Source: Wurfbainia villosa
Taxonomy: Eukaryota > Streptophyta > Magnoliopsida > Zingiberales > Zingiberaceae
Length of the DNA stretch: 64,000 nucleotides
Direction of reading: 5' to 3'
Assembly (NCBI GenBank): GCA_025175895.1
Contig: CM046000.1
Location: 99,432,753-99,496,752, forward strand
Shown here: one piece after another, positions 32,181 through 43,571 of the stretch
How the letters are laid out: each line of letters opens with the position of its first letter
Numbering within the stretch: the stretch's first letter is position 1
Position numbers and translations under genes: made by a program
The notes under the pieces: model-generated
What the model saw: only the letters and a program-made list of their open reading frames with translations
Database searches by the model: none
Told to the model about the DNA's origin: nothing

Positions 32181-33329
32181 TGTAGGATCAAGTAAGCCGA
32201 GAGGGGGGGTTAATCTCGGTGGTTAACAATTTGTACTAATTTTCTATTCTAATAAAAGTACACAGCGGAATCTAAAGATAATTATCACAGCAGATATTTT
32301 GGTTCAATCGATCGGTTGCTACTCATGTCATAGCTCTCAGCTACCTGGGCAATTCACTAAATATTTCCGATTCGAGAACTCTCGACTTGAGGGTTTTGCT
32401 TCAAATAATAGAGTTAGGTAACACCCAATTTGAGAATTAAGTATATGTTTAAACAATAAAGTAAAGAGATTACAAGACTTTATACCAACACTTGATAATC
32501 GTAGAGGTAGTCACGAGTCGAGGATCGTCTTGTCGTGGAATCAAAGTATAGTGGACGAGCAAGTATCGGCAACACTGACGACGGAATTTCGATATCCGAT
32601 CTCGTCGAGCATAACTTTTATAAACTTTATCCTGACTAGAATGGCTTCCAATGACCTACATTAGCCCATCGACAGGAATTCTTATCTTCCAATCCATCAA
32701 CTTTCTTCGACTCCATTACTTGTATTCGGCTCTGACAAATTTCTTCAATCAACTCAACCTCTTCGACTCAAGCCCTTTCCATCTCTCGACGATCTCGCTT
32801 GATCACAAGTCATCCCAAATAGGTTTCTAGTCGATCGATACATCTCCAATGACCAAATTTATTCAATGATCGGACCTGCAAAAACGATTAGCACAAGATA
32901 TATGAATTGCGATAGCGAGTATCGCCGATCTCGACTACTAAGTCCCATGTAGACTCTTTGGTGGACCGATGCCTAGCTGTCCTCCCAAAAAGGACTCGAC
33001 CTTACTTTCACTGTGAGGCTTACTCTGCCGACTACCCATGACTTACCATTCTGATCGATCCTAACCACAGTATTTGATACCGTCCGGCCCACTACACAAA
33101 CTTTTTTCCAATTGTCCTCTCGACCAATCGGGTCTTCATGCCATGTCCGATCCATGTGACTATCCGGATGCCTGTGTCCGCCCCTCCGATCACAAGATGC
33201 TTCTTTACATCGCCAACACTCCAGGGACTTCCTAAGCTTGCACTTTACACTTATATTAGTTCACAAGTGAATCCTAACTATAAATGATTATCCAAACATC
33301 AAAAGAGGATAATGCTCATTGCATCAACA
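32181..33329 (-). mobile_element. 5' LTR of element C with many short deletions
   Basis: 1149 bp, alignable along its length with 25861-27141 but about 130 bp shorter. The difference is spread over many losses of 2-10 bases, often removing CAGTCGACT words or their pieces. Substitutions are also frequent. See findings for the possible meaning. Confidence 0.8.
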
Positions 33330-33900
33330 AGGTGATCCGATCAATCGACTAGAGAAGGGCATGTCACTACAATAATCGATCTAGGATAATAAAGATTGAT
33401 GGTGGATCAATCAACTACCAAACTCTAACAAAGAAGATGGTCAAGAATCTCATGGATCTTCATTAAGGATCATCGGAGAGATCGTTACGATCGATAAAAG
33501 TAGAAAATCATCGGTTAACTCCTAGATTAGACTTAATCTTCTAGCTCTTCCTTAATCTAATCCAAGATTTCAGTCCAATCTTCATCTTTGAGCTTGCTTT
33601 AAATTGCTTTCATTAAATCTTGGGTTTTCTTTTCAAAAGTATGCTTGACTTTACGAAGACTACATGCCGACCATGAAGACTTGCCTGACTTTACAATCGG
33701 GGACTTTACATAAGACTACATGTTGACTTACAAGACCTACCCTTGACTTCTCAACATACATGACCCTTTACCAAGTCTTCATACTTGGATTTTCTTGTCA
33801 CTTGACATATTCATAGTTAGATCACAAAAATATTGCCTAACTATAAATGATTATCCAAACATCAAAAGACATAAATGTTTGGGGCATTGTTGCACCAACA
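33330..33900 (-). mobile_element. fragment of an A/B-type LTR
   Basis: On the minus strand this begins TGTTGGTGCAACAATGCCCC at 33900, as in element A's LTR, and runs through U3 to about the middle of the palindrome region. It overlaps about 240 bp of the U3 already present at 23999-24238, so it is a separate copy and not the missing piece of B's LTR. It is degenerate, with many small deletions. Confidence 0.7.
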
Positions 33901-36900
33901 AGGTGATCCACAGAGAGAAAACATGCCCACTACTCCAGATCAAGAAGAGGTCACAGATCAATCAGCAAAGATGAGGAATATCCAAGAAGAGAAGAAGGAG
34001 CATCCAGTGAGATCGGAGAAGAGAAAGAAGTCTTCAAAACTCTACAATATGATAAGGCGACATCATGAAAAAGGAAGTCAGAGGTATTAAACACGTAAAT
34101 TAGGAAATCATAATCAAAGAACAAGCTTTATAAGAATGAATCATTAAGCTAAATTAACCCTTAATCAATCCTTCATTAACCTAATAATCTAAATAATCCA
34201 AATAGGATTTAATAAAACCTATTAAATCTTTCCCCATATGTTCATAGAGATTTCATTTAAATCCAAATAAATTCCTAAAAACATCTGGAAAATTCCATGG
34301 GGTATTTTTGTCACGCCACAGCAAGATCGTATCTCTCACTAACATATCGTTAATCAAATGCATATAAATAACACATGACACATGATATCAACATATCAAA
34401 CGCATGAAACATACAATGATAAAAACAAAATACAATGACCTAATGTAATCATGATGACAGCATAAGAAAACATATAGAAGCCACATCAAAGCCAAATATA
34501 TACAATACGTCCAGATATCACGCATAAACAATATGGCTAAAACTCAAAACTAACCGTATGATACAACAACATGAAATATATCCACGCCCAAAGGTGAGAT
34601 GGGATCACCATGAGCTAACGGCCCACTAATCTCTACAAGTATCTGGCACAAGAAGCCTGTGGTCCCTGGTGAGTATAAACTCGTAATATATAGGCATGAA
34701 CAACATATATATACTATAAGTATACATGTGAAGATCTACGGCTAAAGATGAGTCCAATAGACATACAACATATCCAAATCTAATCAAGTAACTAAAATCA
34801 TACCAAGGTATATATCTAAACCCATCAATCAACATAAAGTAATGTACCAAACGTACACTCAAACAATACAGTATCATCCGATGTATATACAACATAACCC
34901 ATATAATGTACCATCAATCCTAACCACCAATACTAAATGATATAACAGATATGATCAATCATTTAACAACTGCTCGATCACAATGACATGATGCTAATCA
35001 AATGCATATAATCATTCAATCAACACATACGCTAACACATAGAAAGAAATAAAATGCAAATGACATGAATCATGATAACAAACATGTAACAATATAGCTC
35101 AATCATGCAAAATCTCACGTATATAAAACATATATCAAACACATGCATACATATATCAAGATCATATGCATGGTCATGCTCACAAGACCCAACTCGCTAC
35201 CATAATATCCTATCTGACATGACAACTATCCACCCAAATCCACCACTCCAAGTTAAGTTAAATAGTATGAAAAACAAACTAGCCCGCCATGCTATATGCT
35301 ACCCACACGTCTCGATACTCCCTACCCATCATAGATAGCACCACATGACAATAGACATCACACACCATCATCTATAGTGATCAACACATCACAGGGCCAA
35401 CGATCTCCAGCCACCACCATCCATCAAGAATACAACAATCTCGCCTCAACCTCGAACACTATCCCACCTACAACATCGATCACTCTCAACCACAAATCCA
35501 TCCGATGATGAAATGTAATGATACAAATCAACATCTAACTCACGGGAACACCAACATGAAAGGACGCATAAATAGAATCACAAATCCTATTTACCTACGA
35601 TAGATAAATAGATCCACAAACAACAAACCGACATGATAATATACAACACCGACATAATGACTCATCAAATCGTGATGCAACCCAAAACCCAATCGAGGCA
35701 GTAAATAACCCTAACCATGTACTACTAAACATCTATCACCTAACACAACAAGGATAGGCCTATCCAGCAGAATTTATCATCAAACGATAAACATAAATCA
35801 AGATCTGACCGAAGATCAAACCACTCACGGTAGATATCCCTCGCACGAAGCATCTCATCCGGCGAGCTGATCAAACGATAATGTAACAAATTATAAAGCG
35901 ATAAGATCCAACAAAGAAGAAATCACAATCCTCCTATTGATCCTTTTCTCACCTACGATAAACTCGATCCCAATCTAATACATCATAAAACTCATAAGAT
36001 CACGACATGGATTTAAGAATGGAGAACAAACTCCAAATTTGACTAATTAATCAAATCGGCATTATCCAACCACCTAATAGACGGGTAATTAACCCAATTT
36101 ACACTTCACAAATAACCAAGCATCCATCGATAACCCATCATATCCCATATCTAAGCGATTTTAATCACCGATCTAGATAAAGCTAATCCCCTAATATCCA
36201 CCAAAATGGATCAACAATACAAAGAATCCATTAAATTATTCATATAAAACATCAATTAACAAAAAGTACAAATTATTATTATAACAAGTTTTGTAGGTTT
36301 AATACAAATCGTAAACATATTGAAAAGATGAATCAAAATAACCAGAAATTTCTTCAAAACACAAAATCTCTCCATGTTTGATCATCTAAAACATCTAGAT
36401 ATTGTCATGTTTACCTAAACAAAGGATCACCCGACAATCAAATATCACAATCATTGATTTTGAGGTAGAAGATATGGATTATGAATCTGGTCATTATCTC
36501 ATAGATAACATCATTTATCAACATATACGACCAGGATAGGATTAAGAAGCAAACAACCGGAGAAATCATCAAACATGTCAGAAGGAGAGAAAGAAATCAC
36601 AATTTCCTGATTCATGATTTCATGAAGTACATGTTAAAGATGAGCAAAAATCATGCCTACATTGATTAATTTAAAGGAAAGAAACATTGTTTGAATGATT
36701 TAATCGCTTATTATGTTTCTTAAATCTAAATTGATCTATTGTTATTGAATTTACAATCGCTAAATCTATTATTTTCCTTAAGCAAATTACAAGAAATCTC
36801 ACAAGTTTTTATACTATAAATCAACCATTATGACATCATTATAATACAATCTCAATTAATTAAACAATCCATATAAATCGATTTTACAATTTTCCAATTT

Positions 36901-37860
36901 CAAATGTTATTGTTTTACATTAACATTTTTTTTGATTCAATTTTGAAACATTTTCATGATGATTACATCTCTTCAAAATTTCTTGAACTATTGATGTTGT
37001 TTCAATTCATTCAAATTATGTTCATCATCCTAATTTATGATATGTATTTTGACAATCAAAATATCTTTTTTCCATGTTCAATATGATTTCAATCTCATCA
37101 TGGATTGACGATCATAAATTTCATATCCTATAATATAATAATAAAAACTCTACAAAGATGTTCTTTAACATTCAATTATGATATTATAAAAATCTTAATT
37201 TATTCTCATACAAAACACTATTAATTTATTACACAAAAATAAAAATTGTTCAAAAAATATATAAATTCATCGATTAAACTATTATAAATTATGGTAAATT
37301 CTTTTATACATCCAACTTCTTTCTCTCTCTTTTGTCTTAAATCAAGGATTAATTCTATTTTTTCCATATTCCATTCATATTAATCTCCTTTTTTCATATA
37401 TTTATGCTATATTTTATACTTTCTATAAAAATATTATAAACTAAAAATAAATCAAACATTAATTATATATATTATAAATGTAATGTTATATTATGTGTAT
37501 ATATATACTTGTTATAATGTAATGAAATCAACTTACTCCCAAAAATACAACAAACATAAAACATAATTATTTAAATTAAACATTAGTTTTGTATTTAAAA
37601 CATTACATTATATGATCGTGACTTTAATAACTGAACAAAACTATTAAAACGACCCGAAATTAGTCGCCTACATTTAGCAACTGCGTGAGGATAAAGTGTG
37701 AGCCACCTGCTCATGGCTATGCCTCTACACGTCATTGAACCGAGGTCAGACAGTGGCGAGTTCATGACACGCCACATCTCTCCAAGGGGAGAGAGGAGGA
37801 GGCGAGGTGGATCAGTGCAAAAGAGGAGGAAAGGAAGAGAATGGACAGAAAATTATGACA
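33901..37860. other. AT-rich, unassigned DNA, possibly a decayed Ty3/gypsy LTR
   Basis: About 4 kb without a credible gene. From 34100 to 36700 the plus strand is rich in A and C and poor in G, a strand bias typical of long terminal or untranslated regions of retrotransposons. GTCACGCCACAG at about 34311 (minus: CTGTGGCGTGAC) and ATGACACGCCACATCTC near 37765 resemble LTR-end words of plant gypsy elements, but I cannot define boundaries. The 33875-34090 open frame is Lys/Glu-rich and not recognised. A CT-rich patch lies at 37317-37340. Confidence 0.3.
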
Positions 37861-37949
37861 ATTTCTAATATATCCATGATTGGATTGAATTATAATTTTG
37901 ATTACTAATATGATTTTTGCTAAATTTCACTAAAAAAATTAAAAAATTG

Positions 37950-38393
37950 CTATTTTTCAAAAGCATTACATTTTAAAAATTTAAATTTATTTTCGTTTTA
38001 AATTCAAAAATTAAATTCGTCGCCAAATTAGCGACGAATATTAGATTCATCGCAAATTTCTTAATTCCCACCATTATTTTCCTAAAATTTAAATAAATTT
38101 GAATTAAGAAAATTTGCAATTTGCAAGAATTAAAAAATTTTTTGCAAAATAAAAATTAAAATATTTCGATTAATTAAATTTTGCAACGAAAATTAATTTT
38201 CATCGCAAATATGCGACAAAAAATAAAATTCATTGTAAAACTGCGACGAAATTTACAACAAAATTTAATTTGTTGGAAATTTCGTTATTAATTTGTAACA
38301 AAATTTATATTTCGTCGCAAATTTTATTGTAGATTTGTAATAAATTATTTTCGTTGTCAAATTTCATCGTTATTTTGATATATTTTCGTAGTG
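37950..38393 (-). mobile_element. possible CACTA (En/Spm-like) terminal fragment
   Basis: Multiple inverted copies of GCGACGAA / TTCGTCGC and relatives (38016-38345) form the kind of subterminal repeat array found in plant CACTA transposons. The right end TTTTCGTAGTG at 38383-38393 is the reverse complement of CACTACGAAAA, close to the CACTACAAGAAAA consensus end, and is followed by TTA. I do not find a matching left CACTA end, so this is probably one end of a broken or MITE-sized element. Confidence 0.45.
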
Positions 38394-38883
38394 TTAACCC
38401 CAAGAATTTTTTTTATACTGTTTGATCAAACAAAAATCTTTGACTCCGTTTATAATTTCATCATTAGTCCAAGATTATTTTTTAATCCAGATATTAGCCT
38501 GAGTCAACTGCGCACATATTACATTCAAAATGGGAAAATGGATCACCCATTCATTATTCCATGGCTGCACTAGTCATATTCATTATCTTTTCTTATAAAT
38601 CATGCTTCTGGGATGAAGTAGGTTGAAGATGAATCAAAAGTGATGTAGGTGTGTGAAAAGTCAGAAACAATGCAATGTTGTGCTTGCAGAGTGAACTCTC
38701 GTTTATTGTTGAAAAGAATTAAAGAGAATCGTCACACAATATCAGGTTAAGAATTGAGACGTTGAGATAATAGTTCGAGTTACATGACTGTGATCCGGAC
38801 TGCGAGTGATTCGTGATCTGAGTTTTGTAATTTCCAGAACTTTCAAAAACAATAAAGTATATTTATTATTCTACATCGAAGTG

Positions 38884-38924
<41 letters not shown>

Positions 38925-39122
38925 CAACAATCATAACTGAATATATTATGTTACAGATCACACCTTCCCGGCTGGTGTTTTTTTGCTTTGTTGCATGGAC
39001 TACTAGATCAGAATAATGCAAGAAAGTCATTAGTCGGAGGTTAGTCGAGCTTGTTACAAGTGCTTCAAAAGGTTGAGATTTTATGCTGCTTTTGTTCTTC
39101 TTGTTTCAGGCTCTTGATTTGC
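38394..39122. repeat. non-coding DNA with a (TA)n microsatellite
   Basis: The only structured part is a perfect TA dinucleotide run at 38886-38921 (about 18 repeats). No gene or element terminus is recognised in the remainder. Confidence 0.8.
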
Positions 39123-39227
39123 TCAACGTTGCTTCGGTTCGTCGTCCAAGGCAGCACTAACGGATGCCTTCTTTGCGAGAGCTAATGGCGTGCTCACTTC
39201 GATCGGTGGATGAAAAGGATTATCATG
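39123..39227 (-). CDS. possible terminal exon of an unidentified gene
   Basis: On the minus strand a polypyrimidine-rich stretch (about 39228-39275) ends in CAG. It is followed by a 34-codon open frame closing with TGA at 39123-39125. The peptide begins HDNPFHPPIEVSTPLALAKK and ends DDEPKQR, a varied, charged composition that looks like a real protein C-terminus. No upstream exon can be recognised between 39230 and 40270. The gene could have been broken by insertions, or the piece could be a captured fragment inside an element. The protein family is unknown to me. Confidence 0.3.
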   Translation of the reverse strand, partial: HDNPFHPPIEVSTPLALAKKASVSAALDDEPKQR

Positions 39228-39405
39228 CTGGTTCATCAAGGAGAACAAGAAAAAATAAGAAGAACATCCAAAACACAGAATTTGATTCGTGATCTGGTAA
39301 AGGATTATTCGTCGTAATCGCTAACTCTTTAGATGACAAGCAAAAGACACTAACAGTAAGAATTTAATTTTTGTAATTTTAATTCCATGCAATTGAAATC
39401 TACAT

Positions 39406-39419
39406 TGGTATCATAGAGC
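39406..39419 (+). other. primer-site-like motif after an LTR-like end
   Basis: The sequence GAAATCTACAT is followed by TGGTATCATAGAGC, which equals the initiator-Met tRNA complement with two extra bases (AT). ATCTACA plus primer site is a common copia LTR/internal junction, so 39280-39404 may be the end of an old LTR. No gag follows. Confidence 0.3.
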
Positions 39420-40270
39420 AAGATTTGAATGCAAGAATCTTATTACAACATATATCTGTTCATGCCTTTAATGATGACTGTAGTATGAATAATATCATGA
39501 ATCCCCTGCATGTCAAGCAAGGTAATACAGAGAGCAAATGTTATAGTCTGATGAAATTTTTCTTATCAGCATTTTCATGTTAATCTGATGATAACAAACA
39601 ATTGACACTTTGTCAATGACAAAAGTTTGCAGCATGTTATATGTACCTCTGATTAGCCTGTATGCGATAATTGTTCCTACTCACTGAAGTGTATTTTAAC
39701 ATGATCTCGCCTTTAAGATCCGTGTCTTTTATTACTGTGTAGTTGAATAGAGTGCTTTAGCCAATTGATTCTTGTGTAATTTGTGTTGTATGCACGTTAA
39801 CAAGTTTCTTGACAGTTCCTCCATAGTAATTCACTTGACCCACAACTAATTAATGCCGGAATCGGACTTGGGTTTTGAGTTGATATTTTGCCTCGGCTCA
39901 TTCAAAAACATGATCATGCATGTTCAAATATCATTTCATGCTTCAATTAATTGGGCATAGGTCCAATTTAGAAGAAGAATTGGACCGGAAGAACCGGACT
40001 TGGGCATAGATCTAATTTAGAAGAGATTTAATTTGGACAGAAAGAAATGTACCAAAATAGTTGGGTTAAGGTTCAATTTTGGTCTGTCTTTGTAAACTGT
40101 CCACTCTAAGTTAATAGTGAACCAAAATATTTGGCCTAAGATCCAATTTGACTGATTTTGAAAGAGGAAGACATTGAACCAAGCTAGTTTTATGACGGTG
40201 ATTATTCAACTCTAATAATAGGATGTTATCAAATTGATATAGAGGCTCATGATATCCCTCATAATCACTC
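39420..40270. other. unassigned non-coding DNA
   Basis: No gene is visible. A degenerate repeated phrase (TTGGGCATAGGTCCAATTTAG and similar) occurs at about 39953 and 40002, with related words near 40068 and 40133. The Harbinger element's target-site TTA follows at 40271. Confidence 0.5.
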
Positions 40271-40273
40271 TTA

Positions 40274-40306
40274 GGGTGCGTTTGGTTGGAGGTCATCTGT
40301 GATTAC
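40274..40306 (+). repeat. left terminal inverted repeat of the Harbinger element
   Basis: Begins GGGTGCGTTTGGTTGG, a common plant PIF/Harbinger terminus. Pairs with 46787-46819. The following 40307-41204 is AT-rich and non-coding; the plus-strand frame at 40983-41360 is antisense to the Myb-like gene's last exon and is not credited. Confidence 0.9.
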
Positions 40307-41204
40307 TTAGTCATGTGATTACCAAGTAATCACATAACTAAAATTATTGAGAATAAAACAAAACTTTGTTTGGTTTAATACTATTTGGTTTAATCCTAGG
40401 TAATGAAACAAAACCTTGTTTGTTTGAAGGTTTTATTGTATTACTTATTTTAACATTTACAATATTACCCCTGATTCAATTATAATATTTTTTACAATTA
40501 AATTAATTTGATATTTAAATATTGTTTAAAATTAAATTAAATCATTAATTATAATATTAATAATATAATATATATTATAAATTTTAAAATTTTAAATTAT
40601 CGTGAGATTTCAGACTTCCAACTTTTCTGTTCAAACAAATTCAATACCTGGAGAAAGCGCAGTGTTAATTTGCTTTGATGTTGAATAAATATGACGTACA
40701 AAGGGCATTCTTTTGATAAACCACTCTCCCAACCAGACGACAGTTGCTCCCAACCATGAATAGTAAACTAATTTACTAGTAAAGTTGTCCTTCCCGAAAG
40801 CAATATAGAAAGTGACGTTGTTCATAATGAGCTGTAAAAGTACACATTGTATCTAGTTAATACAAGTCAAATGTCAACCGAATAACATACAACCAATAGC
40901 ATCATTAATGCTTTTGTTCTCCAGGTAGTAAAGGCATAAATCAACTGAATGAAATGAATAAGAAAACAGATTCTTATTTTCCGTGAACAGATCATCACAG
41001 ATTCTTATTATAAATACAACACTTAATAGACACAGAAGTAATCCAAAAATATATTCATCCAAAAAGAGCAATCCAAGTTCAATCCAAAATCACATTCATC
41101 CAAAAAGTTTTGTTCTAAATGATACGATGACTATCCAAAAATATATCCAAAATATAAGTACCAACAATGTATATCAGAATGACAATCTAATTCAAATAGC
41201 TACT

Positions 41205-43271
41205 TCATTTGGAATGGAGCTCAGAGAGCAACTTCAACACATAACTTCTCCTAAATATCTGTGGCAATGCAAAGAAGTTCTCAAGTTTGTGTTCATCCTT
41301 GAGAATATACTCTCCAACATCCATAATTTCTTGCTCAGAGAATTCAGAAAGTTCTATTAACTCTTCGTATATCTTCTTTTTCTTATGATTATTCTCTGTT
41401 TGTTGCTTGAAGTAGTTGGAGATCTCCTCATCATATTTAGAAACAGAAGTAATATATTTTTAAATTTCTCCCACCAAGTCACCTAGAGCATCATCAGACT
41501 TCCCTTTTTTCTTTCTGATTGATGTCTTATTTGTTGGACAAACTGATGAACTTGGAGTCTCAGATGTTTTTATTACTTGGTTGTCATCATCAGATTTTCC
41601 ATCTTTGTCATCTTCAATATATTCATCCTTTTCAAGCTCAAATGTGTCAACCTCTTCATCACATACATTTATCTCTTCTACCGCATCAGCGGGGGTTTCT
41701 GCATTAGCTCCTGTGGCACGATCTTTCCCCCACACAGAATCAAGTCATCAAGGTGGGGGAACTCTTTGTTCCTTAAACCAATAGCAGCTGGATGACTCTG
41801 AATTAAAAATATATTATTAGTAAAAAGTCAACAGCAAAATGAACAGAGCTATCATATGAGACTCGTGCAGATAGAGTCACATTATATATAAGACAAAAAA
41901 AAATTGACAGATAAACTCGAAGTTAAAAGATGTCCTTCATATATTGCACTGAATTAAAGATGTCTATTCATATCGCTTTCGAAGTTCCTATCAGATGGCT
42001 GTTAAGTAAAAGAAAATGAGAAGCGAGGGTGAGACGTAGTACACTATTACAAGCAAAGGCAGATCGATGCACGTTACCATGTAAAAAAAAAAGGGCAGAA
42101 ATGAATCTCTCCTCTCCACTAATAAAGCACTAGAAAGCAATTCGCATGTATATGATAATTTGTATTGCTCTATTAATTAAACACCGTGCATCATATCAGT
42201 TCTGTTTGGTTTCACTGTCTGCTAGCAGCTACAATTATTACAATTTAAAGACTTTTCGAAGCATTGTTAAATAGTTCTCCAAGTGTGAATCTGATAACAA
42301 CAAATGCTGCGTAAGAGTCAAATACTAGTCTCCATCTGTAGTTGGTGCGAGATAATGAAACTGATGATGACCTCAATATGTTTACGCATGTGGTTGCGTT
42401 GTCAAACTAAAGATACAGCATGATCATCCTCATCCATGCAATAGCAAACAAAGAAAATTTTTGACAATATTCTGCTTCGTTAAGTTCACTGTCTGCATCT
42501 CTACATATAGATTTGTACAGGATAGAGTAGAGTTGCATGGTTTTTTTTCCCCCCTGGAGACATTAATTAAGCTAAGAGAGAGTAATTTAATTAATTTGAT
42601 CACCAACTCGATCGAGAAATAAATTTGGTGAATTTTTTGTTTATATATAGATACATCATAACTCAGTGTTGCAGTTTAAGAGTACTCATCCTAGCTCTAA
42701 CTGATCGATCCTTGATTACATTTAAACTTGAAAGTGGTTAATCAACACTTGAAAATATATGTATATATAGTGTACTTAACAGGCAATCAATCTAAACTGG
42801 AGCAGAAATACTTGTGCAGAAAAACTGGAGCAGTTTAAAAAAAGTTACCTTTACCCAATCATCGAAGACATCCTTTGTTGTAATGATACACTTATCAACA
42901 TCATTCCATCCAAATCCACTACTATGATTCAACATCTCATTGATAGCATGAAATTGCCTTTTCAGTAGCTTGTACCTCGACTCGATATGAGGGGTAGCCC
43001 TCATATTGCTGGATGGCAATTTAGCAGCCATGACTTTCTCCAAATGCATCAAGTATCCAATTCGAAAACCATTCTCGCTCTTCCAAGCTAAGTCTTTGCT
43101 TAACTCAACAAGGCAGTCAACTAAAACAGCATCCTCTTGTTTGGTCCACAAGTGTTTAGTGCTCGTAGTTTTTCTTTTGAACTTCGGTGGCATTGAACTT
43201 TCTACTTGTTCACTTAATGCATCCTTGGTTGTTTCTACTCCTTTTATCCTCTTCTGGCTATGTCGTTCCAT
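41205..43271 (-). pseudogene. Myb/SANT-like DNA-binding protein of the Harbinger element
   Basis: In PIF/Harbinger elements this partner protein binds the transposon ends and helps bring the transposase to the nucleus and DNA. Exon 1 (43271-42849) encodes a basic N-terminus and a SANT-like helix bundle beginning HLWTKQEDAVLVDCLVEL and ending GWNDVDKCI...DDWVK. A 1051-bp intron (GT at 42848-42847, AG at 41799-41798) separates exon 2 (41797-41205), which opens SHPAAIGLRNKEFPHLDDL. Exon 2 has a frameshift in the G-run at 41727-41731, just before KDRATG, and a TAA stop at 41460-41462. The reading frame otherwise continues to TGA 41205-41207 with the leucine-rich C-terminus. Splice sites are inferred from consensus and frame. 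Confidence 0.85.
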
Positions 43272-43571
43272 TGAAAACTGAAATTAAACCATCCAAATAA
43301 CACATTATTCTTGCATAAACCATAATCAAATTGTTTAAATAAATAATATACAAACCCAGATACAATCAAATTGTTCAAACGTAATAAATCCAAGATACAA
43401 CCAAATTGTTCAAACTTAATCAAACCCAGATACAATCAGATTGTCCAAACTTAATCAAATTCAAATACAACCAAATTGTTTAAACCATTCAACGGAATCA
43501 TAAACCCAAATACAACATAAGCAAAGAGTTCAAATACATGGAAACTCAAATTTCAAGAAAGAACATTAAAT

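Larger units (their letters stand above)
25861..33329 (-). mobile_element. element C: copia element with both LTRs and a large pol deletion
   Basis: Minus-strand element with a 3' LTR on the left (25861-27141) and a 5' LTR on the right (32181-33329). Between them lie the primer site, gag, and only the last part of RT plus RNase H. Both LTRs run TGTTGATG... to ...TCCTACA (minus strand), and a purine run (AAAAAGGGAGAGAT) abuts the 3' LTR. The flanking five bases differ (TTAAC on the left, AGGTG on the right), so there is no target duplication. Both flanks are B-type LTR sequence, but the parts overlap rather than continue each other. This fits recombination between two copies or an assembly join. 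Confidence 0.85.

Noticed and set aside
38886..38921. TA dinucleotide run as a possible regulatory element
   Set aside because: Ordinary microsatellite; no gene context.
40983..41360. 125-codon plus-strand frame
   Set aside because: Antisense to the last exon of the Harbinger Myb-like gene, whose minus-strand frame has the recognisable protein pattern.
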